Positions 60,275-64,000 of a stretch of DNA of 64,000 bases are shown in pieces (the first letter of the stretch is position 1; each line of letters opens with the position of its first letter). Under the pieces are notes generated by a model that made no database searches, was not told where the DNA came from, and saw nothing but the letters and a program-made list of their open reading frames with translations. Origin of the DNA: UBA4416 sp040387555 (GTDB lineage Bacteria > Bacteroidota > Bacteroidia > B-17B0 > Aurantibacillaceae). The stretch lies in contig JAZKDO010000001.1 in NCBI GenBank assembly GCA_040387555.1, positions 372,001 to 436,000 on the forward strand. The letters run 5' to 3'. The position numbers and the translations under genes are program-made.

Positions 60275-60670
60275 TTGGAACAGAAAATTAACTTACTTCT
60301 TATAGAGGACAACCCGGCAGATGCACTATTTGCAGGTATTCAATTAAAAAAAGCATTTGGTGATGCCCATCATTTGCAAACCACTGATTATTTTTTAAAA
60401 GCCACACAAATATGTGAAACAAAAAAATTTGATGCTATCATCCTCGATCTTTCACTGCCTGACAGCAGGGGATTAGATACTTTGAAAAAATTTGTGAGCA
60501 CCTATAACACGCCCATTATCGTTTATACAGGAATGTCTGATAAGTTAGTTATAAAAGAAGCTAAAAACTCAGGCGCAACCGATTTTCTGATCAAGGGGGA
60601 AACCACAGTAGAACTGTTAAAACAAAGTATCCTTAAGAGTATTGAAATGTACAACACTTCTAATAAATAA
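60275..60670 (+). CDS. Stand-alone response-regulator receiver
   Basis: 131 aa starting at a TTG at 60275, 2 nt after the previous stop. Receiver domain: LLLIEDNPADALFAGI, IILDLSLPDSRGLDTL (phospho-Asp), IIVYTGMSDKLVIKE and ATDFLIKGETTVELL (Lys). Like its neighbour it has no output domain. Two tandem receivers behind one kinase suggest a phosphorelay branch. Confidence 0.9.
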   Translation: MEQKINLLLIEDNPADALFAGIQLKKAFGDAHHLQTTDYFLKATQICETKKFDAIILDLSLPDSRGLDTLKKFVSTYNTPIIVYTGMSDKLVIKEAKNSGATDFLIKGETTVELLKQSILKSIEMYNTSNK

Positions 60671-60715
60671 TTTGATTACTTATACCTTAAAAATTAAAGT
60701 AAGTTCTGAATCCGC

Positions 60716-63700
60716 ATGAAATCCAATTCCAAATTAGCAACAGCATTTTTATCCGGTGGTGGAGAAATGGGAAACCAAATTCGCTCCCTTGACTGGGCCA
60801 AGACTTCACTTGGAGCCGTGGAGACATGGCCTCAGAGTTTGAGATCAGCTTTAAGTATCTGTTTAAATTCTAATTTTCCTATTGCCATTTATTGGGGCAA
60901 AGAACTTACCCTCATTTATAATGATGCCTGGAGCCCCATTCCCGGCAATAAACATCCCTGGGCTTTAGGCAAACCTGCCACCGAGGTGTGGCCTGAAATA
61001 TGGGCCGATATTGAGCCGCAATTTAAGAAAGCTTTTAATGGAGAACCCGGAGGATCAAAGGACGCGCTTTTGCCCATGGAGCGACATGGCTATGTGGAAG
61101 AATGTTATTTTGACTTTACTTTTACGCCCATTTATGGAGAAGAGGGTAAAGTGGAAGGTGTATTCAACGCTGTTATAGAGACTACAAAAACCATTTTGAA
61201 TGAACGGCAGCTATTAACACTTCGTCAATTAAGTGTTATAGATACGTCTACGATGTCCCTTGATGAGATGTTTATCATCTTAGCTAAGGCTTTAGAACAA
61301 AACAACAAAGATTTTCCTTTTGCTGTTATTTATAAAATCAACAAGCAAGATTCTACTGCTAGTGCTGTTGGCTTTTCAGGGATAGAAAAAGATCAGACTG
61401 TTTTTCCTTCTTCCATTTCTTGCAACGAAGCAGATAAAGATTCCGGTGCATTTATTAAAGCGTTTTCTTCCGGTAAAATTTTAGTTACCGAAAACAATGG
61501 CAAAGGAAAAAATCTACCAACCGGGCATTGGGATAAAGAAGCCACTCATTTTGTTTATATTCCTATTACTATTCAAGGCGACGATCAACCTATCGCCGTT
61601 ATAGCAGCGGCGCTAAACCCCTACCGAAAATTTGATGAGTCTTATCTTCAGTTTGCACAATTAATTGCAGATCAGATTTCGATGAAAGCAAATAGTGTTT
61701 TAGTTATTGAACAAGCCACCACCAAAGCAAAAGTATTGGCAGACATAGATAAAGCAAAGACTGCTTTTTTCTCAAATATCAGCCATGAATTTCGTACGCC
61801 TATCACCTTAATGCTGGGGCCACTGGAGAATTTATTAAACAACAGATCTACCAGTTTTATCGAAGATGAACGCGTTAGCCTGGAAACGACTCATCGCAAT
61901 GCTTTGCGCCTTCTAAAATTGGTGAATACACTTTTAGATTTCAGCAAGGTAGAATCCGGCAGGCAAGAGGTTTTGTTTGAATTAGTGGATCTCGTTGATT
62001 TGACAAGCGACCTTGCCAGCAACTTTCGTTCGATCAGCGAAAAAACAGGCGTTGATTTGATCATTAAAGCGGACACGTTTATTCAACCGGTGTATTTAGA
62101 TAAAGGCATGTATGAAAAGATTTTATTTAATCTTTTGTCCAATGCATTTAAATACACGCTTAAAGGTTCGGTCATTGTGAGATTTCAGAATGATAAAAAA
62201 GCGGTGAAATTAATCATAGAAGATACAGGTGTGGGTATTCCGGAAAAAGAACTTCCTAAAATGTTTGAACGCTTTTACAGAGCAGACAATGTTACTCAAC
62301 GAAGTTTTGAAGGAACGGGAATTGGTCTTTCATTAGTGAAAGAACTCGTTAAATTACAAGGAGGAAATATATCCGTAGAAAGTAAAGAAGGAAAAGGTTC
62401 GCTCTTTATAGTGGAGTTACCTTTTGGTAAAGACCACATAAAAAGTTCGCAGTTACCGTTAGAACATATTGAGAAAGATACGACAGTAAGTACCTACATT
62501 CTGGATTTTGATAATCTCGTAGATTTAGATACACAAATGCTTGATCGGGATGCAATTTCTCTTATCAAAGAAGGAACCCCTACCGTTTTAGTTGTAGATG
62601 ATAATCCTGATATGAGGCAATACATTAGCAATCTCCTGAAAACAAACTATAATGTTGTAGGGGCGGCTAATGGGCTGGATGCACTTCTTAAATTGGAAGA
62701 GTACAAAATTGATCTGGTGCTCAGTGATATCATGATGCCTATAAAAGACGGTTATGAATTTTTAAAAGAATCTAAATCCAATCCTAAAACTAAACTGATC
62801 CCTGTTATTTTATTAACTGCCAGGGCCGGCGAAGAATCCAGAACAGAAGGTTACCAGATTGGTGCGGATGATTATTTAGTAAAGCCCTTCAGTTCCAAAG
62901 AGCTACTGAACCGTATCAAGTTCCACTTAGAAAATGCGGAAATCAAAAATACATCTTTGTTAGCTGTGGAATCGGAACGGAACCGATTGTATCAATTGTT
63001 TATCCAGGCTCCTGCCATGATATCTGTGGTGAGAGGCAAAGACTTCATCTATGAATTTGCCAACCCCGTTTACCTGAACATGGTTAACCGAACAGAAGAG
63101 ATTATTGGTAAATCCGTTTTTGCCATTTTTCCTGAACTCGTGGGCGAGCCCATAGAAAAAATTTTACGGGATGTTTACGAAACAGGCGTTGCCTTTCACG
63201 GTGACGAAATTCTGATTAAGCTTGATGCAGATAATGATGGCATCGCAGAGGACACTTTTTTCAATTTTGTTTATCAACCTTTTGTAAATAAGGATGGAAT
63301 GGTGGATGGGGTCATGAGTCATGCCATAAATGTTACAGAACAGGTTAAGCGTAAGAATGAAATTAAAGAGAGTGAGAAGCTGTTCAGAAATCTGGCGGAG
63401 ACACTTCCTAATCTTGTATGGATCACAGATGAAAAAGGGAATCAGGAATACGTTTCAAAACGTTGGTTGGAATATTCGGGGATAGACCCTCAGAATTCGG
63501 AAACCTGGGCTGATTTGGTGCATCCGGAAGATTTATCAACCATTGCCGGAGCGTGGTCTCATTCACTACAAACAGGAGAAAGATATGATGCAGAAGTAAG
63601 GCTGAGAAGTAAAGAGGGAGAATACTTTTTACATAGTGTGGCAGGCGAACCTATTAAGGATGCTCATGGAAAAATAATTAAATGGTGTGGTGCATTTACC

Positions 63701-63733
63701 AATTTAAATAGGGGGAAAATCCTGTCTGCATAA
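60716..63733 (+). CDS. Hybrid sensor histidine kinase, PAS-GAF-HisKA-HATPase-REC-PAS-PAS (C-terminally odd)
   Basis: 1005 aa. Domains in order: PAS (about 15-155, LDWAKTSLGAVETWPQSLRS), GAF (about 165-325), HisKA (AFFSNISHEFRTPITLMLGP near 353), HATPase (LLSNAFKYT; DTGVGIPEKELPKMFERF; GTGIGLSLVKELVKLQGG), receiver (VLVVDDNPDMRQY; SDIMMPIKDGYEF; DYLVKPFSSKELL, about 622-740) and two PAS domains (about 760-875 and 885-1000). It ends abruptly as GAFTNLNRGKILSA, right after the last PAS, where relatives usually continue with another kinase core. This suggests truncation or domain loss. It stands after the two receivers with a 45-nt gap. Confidence 0.9.
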   Translation: MKSNSKLATAFLSGGGEMGNQIRSLDWAKTSLGAVETWPQSLRSALSICLNSNFPIAIYWGKELTLIYNDAWSPIPGNKHPWALGKPATEVWPEIWADIEPQFKKAFNGEPGGSKDALLPMERHGYVEECYFDFTFTPIYGEEGKVEGVFNAVIETTKTILNERQLLTLRQLSVIDTSTMSLDEMFIILAKALEQNNKDFPFAVIYKINKQDSTASAVGFSGIEKDQTVFPSSISCNEADKDSGAFIKAFSSGKILVTENNGKGKNLPTGHWDKEATHFVYIPITIQGDDQPIAVIAAALNPYRKFDESYLQFAQLIADQISMKANSVLVIEQATTKAKVLADIDKAKTAFFSNISHEFRTPITLMLGPLENLLNNRSTSFIEDERVSLETTHRNALRLLKLVNTLLDFSKVESGRQEVLFELVDLVDLTSDLASNFRSISEKTGVDLIIKADTFIQPVYLDKGMYEKILFNLLSNAFKYTLKGSVIVRFQNDKKAVKLIIEDTGVGIPEKELPKMFERFYRADNVTQRSFEGTGIGLSLVKELVKLQGGNISVESKEGKGSLFIVELPFGKDHIKSSQLPLEHIEKDTTVSTYILDFDNLVDLDTQMLDRDAISLIKEGTPTVLVVDDNPDMRQYISNLLKTNYNVVGAANGLDALLKLEEYKIDLVLSDIMMPIKDGYEFLKESKSNPKTKLIPVILLTARAGEESRTEGYQIGADDYLVKPFSSKELLNRIKFHLENAEIKNTSLLAVESERNRLYQLFIQAPAMISVVRGKDFIYEFANPVYLNMVNRTEEIIGKSVFAIFPELVGEPIEKILRDVYETGVAFHGDEILIKLDADNDGIAEDTFFNFVYQPFVNKDGMVDGVMSHAINVTEQVKRKNEIKESEKLFRNLAETLPNLVWITDEKGNQEYVSKRWLEYSGIDPQNSETWADLVHPEDLSTIAGAWSHSLQTGERYDAEVRLRSKEGEYFLHSVAGEPIKDAHGKIIKWCGAFTNLNRGKILSA

Positions 63734-64000
63734 TTTTGAAAGTATTATAGGGTAATAGTTTTTAGCATATACAACCTTACGAAATGCATATAGTTCACTA
63801 AGTATTATTTATACGAATATCTATTTCATTGTATGATTTTAAGTAAAGCACACGCCATCACAAAGCCCTTCAGCTTATTCCAATTGTACAGATCAGAATA
63901 ATCAGATGCATCCTGTTGCACATGATTGATACTTTCATTTCACTGCCCAACCTTCAAAAAAACTTCTCTGAACGATGCATTTTAATTGCTCGTCTAGCTT
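63734..64000. other. Right-edge region without a clear gene
   Basis: No supported gene. On the minus strand two short frames (63935-64000, and one ending at 63826 with HVQQDASDYSDLYNWNKLKG) could be pieces of one gene with a frameshift, entering from beyond the window. They are too short to assign. Confidence 0.3.

Overview
The window reads as a chromosomal segment of a Bacteroidota bacterium. Coding DNA is AT-rich. Many genes carry the Bacteroidota promoter (TAnnTTTG at -7, sometimes TTTG about 19-20 nt upstream). Three large secreted proteins end in type IX secretion (T9SS) sorting domains with a 'YPNPSSG'-like core. Families typical of the phylum recur: CzcA-TolC fusions, DUF6660, DUF4199, and PAS kinases with stand-alone receivers. 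No rRNA, tRNA, CRISPR array, integrase, transposase or insertion sequence was recognised.

Layout. (1) 1-4.25 kb: a minus-strand heavy-metal RND pump fused to a TolC-like domain (cut by the left edge), behind a small Cys-rich secreted protein. (2) 4.3-13.5 kb: a defence island. A tight minus-strand operon encodes an XRE regulator, a single-chain type IIG restriction-modification enzyme, a 667-aa protein of unknown function and a 573-aa protein with a PD-(D/E)XK nuclease-like N-terminus. A divergent gene encodes an XRE-ImmA/IrrE fusion, followed by a small HTH gene. (3) 13.5-28.1 kb: a compact plus-strand array of about 23 mostly small genes. They encode single-TM proteins, an LEA2-fold protein, a transglutaminase-fold protein, several small beta-rich proteins, a coiled-coil protein, an annexin-like repeat protein, a peptidoglycan-binding protein, an amidase, a YkuD-like enzyme, holin- and spanin-like proteins, an adenine methylase and a RecA/KaiC-like ATPase. 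There is no portal, large terminase or tail gene. I read it as an integrated tailless, probably membrane-containing phage or a relative; this is inference. (4) 28.1-29.3 kb: an abortive-infection gene and a candidate small RNA with its own promoter and terminator.

(5) 29.3-35.3 kb: ordinary genes: a BamA/TamA-like outer-membrane protein, a MarR regulator, a lipoprotein trypsin-like protease, a PNPOx-like protein, an HD hydrolase, a divergent DoxX/HxlR pair and a hypothetical. (6) 35.5-41.4 kb: a second metal-efflux operon (His-rich secreted protein, CzcA-TolC fusion, adaptor), pointing away from the first. (7) 41.6-48.5 kb: stress/sensing small proteins, one behind a well-placed FNR/HcpR-type site; a SemiSWEET; and three T9SS cargo proteins. 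(8) 48.7-52.6 kb: a small cassette of a conserved Bacteroidota protein of unknown function, a holin-like membrane protein, an HTH protein with a palindromic operator, and a mobile-element-type protein. (9) 53.0-54.9 kb: Hsp20, DUF4199, and a Cys-rich four-helix copper-binding-like protein near a CsoR-like dyad. (10) 55.3-63.7 kb: a signalling cluster of three PAS histidine kinases, two stand-alone receivers, a GAF protein and a STAS-like protein, with no DNA-binding output domain.

The two strongest candidates for something undescribed are the phage-like element at 13.5-28.1 kb and the four-gene restriction operon at 4.3-12.0 kb. The XRE-ImmA/IrrE fusion lies between them and could control either. 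All functional statements rest on reading motifs by eye; no database search was run.
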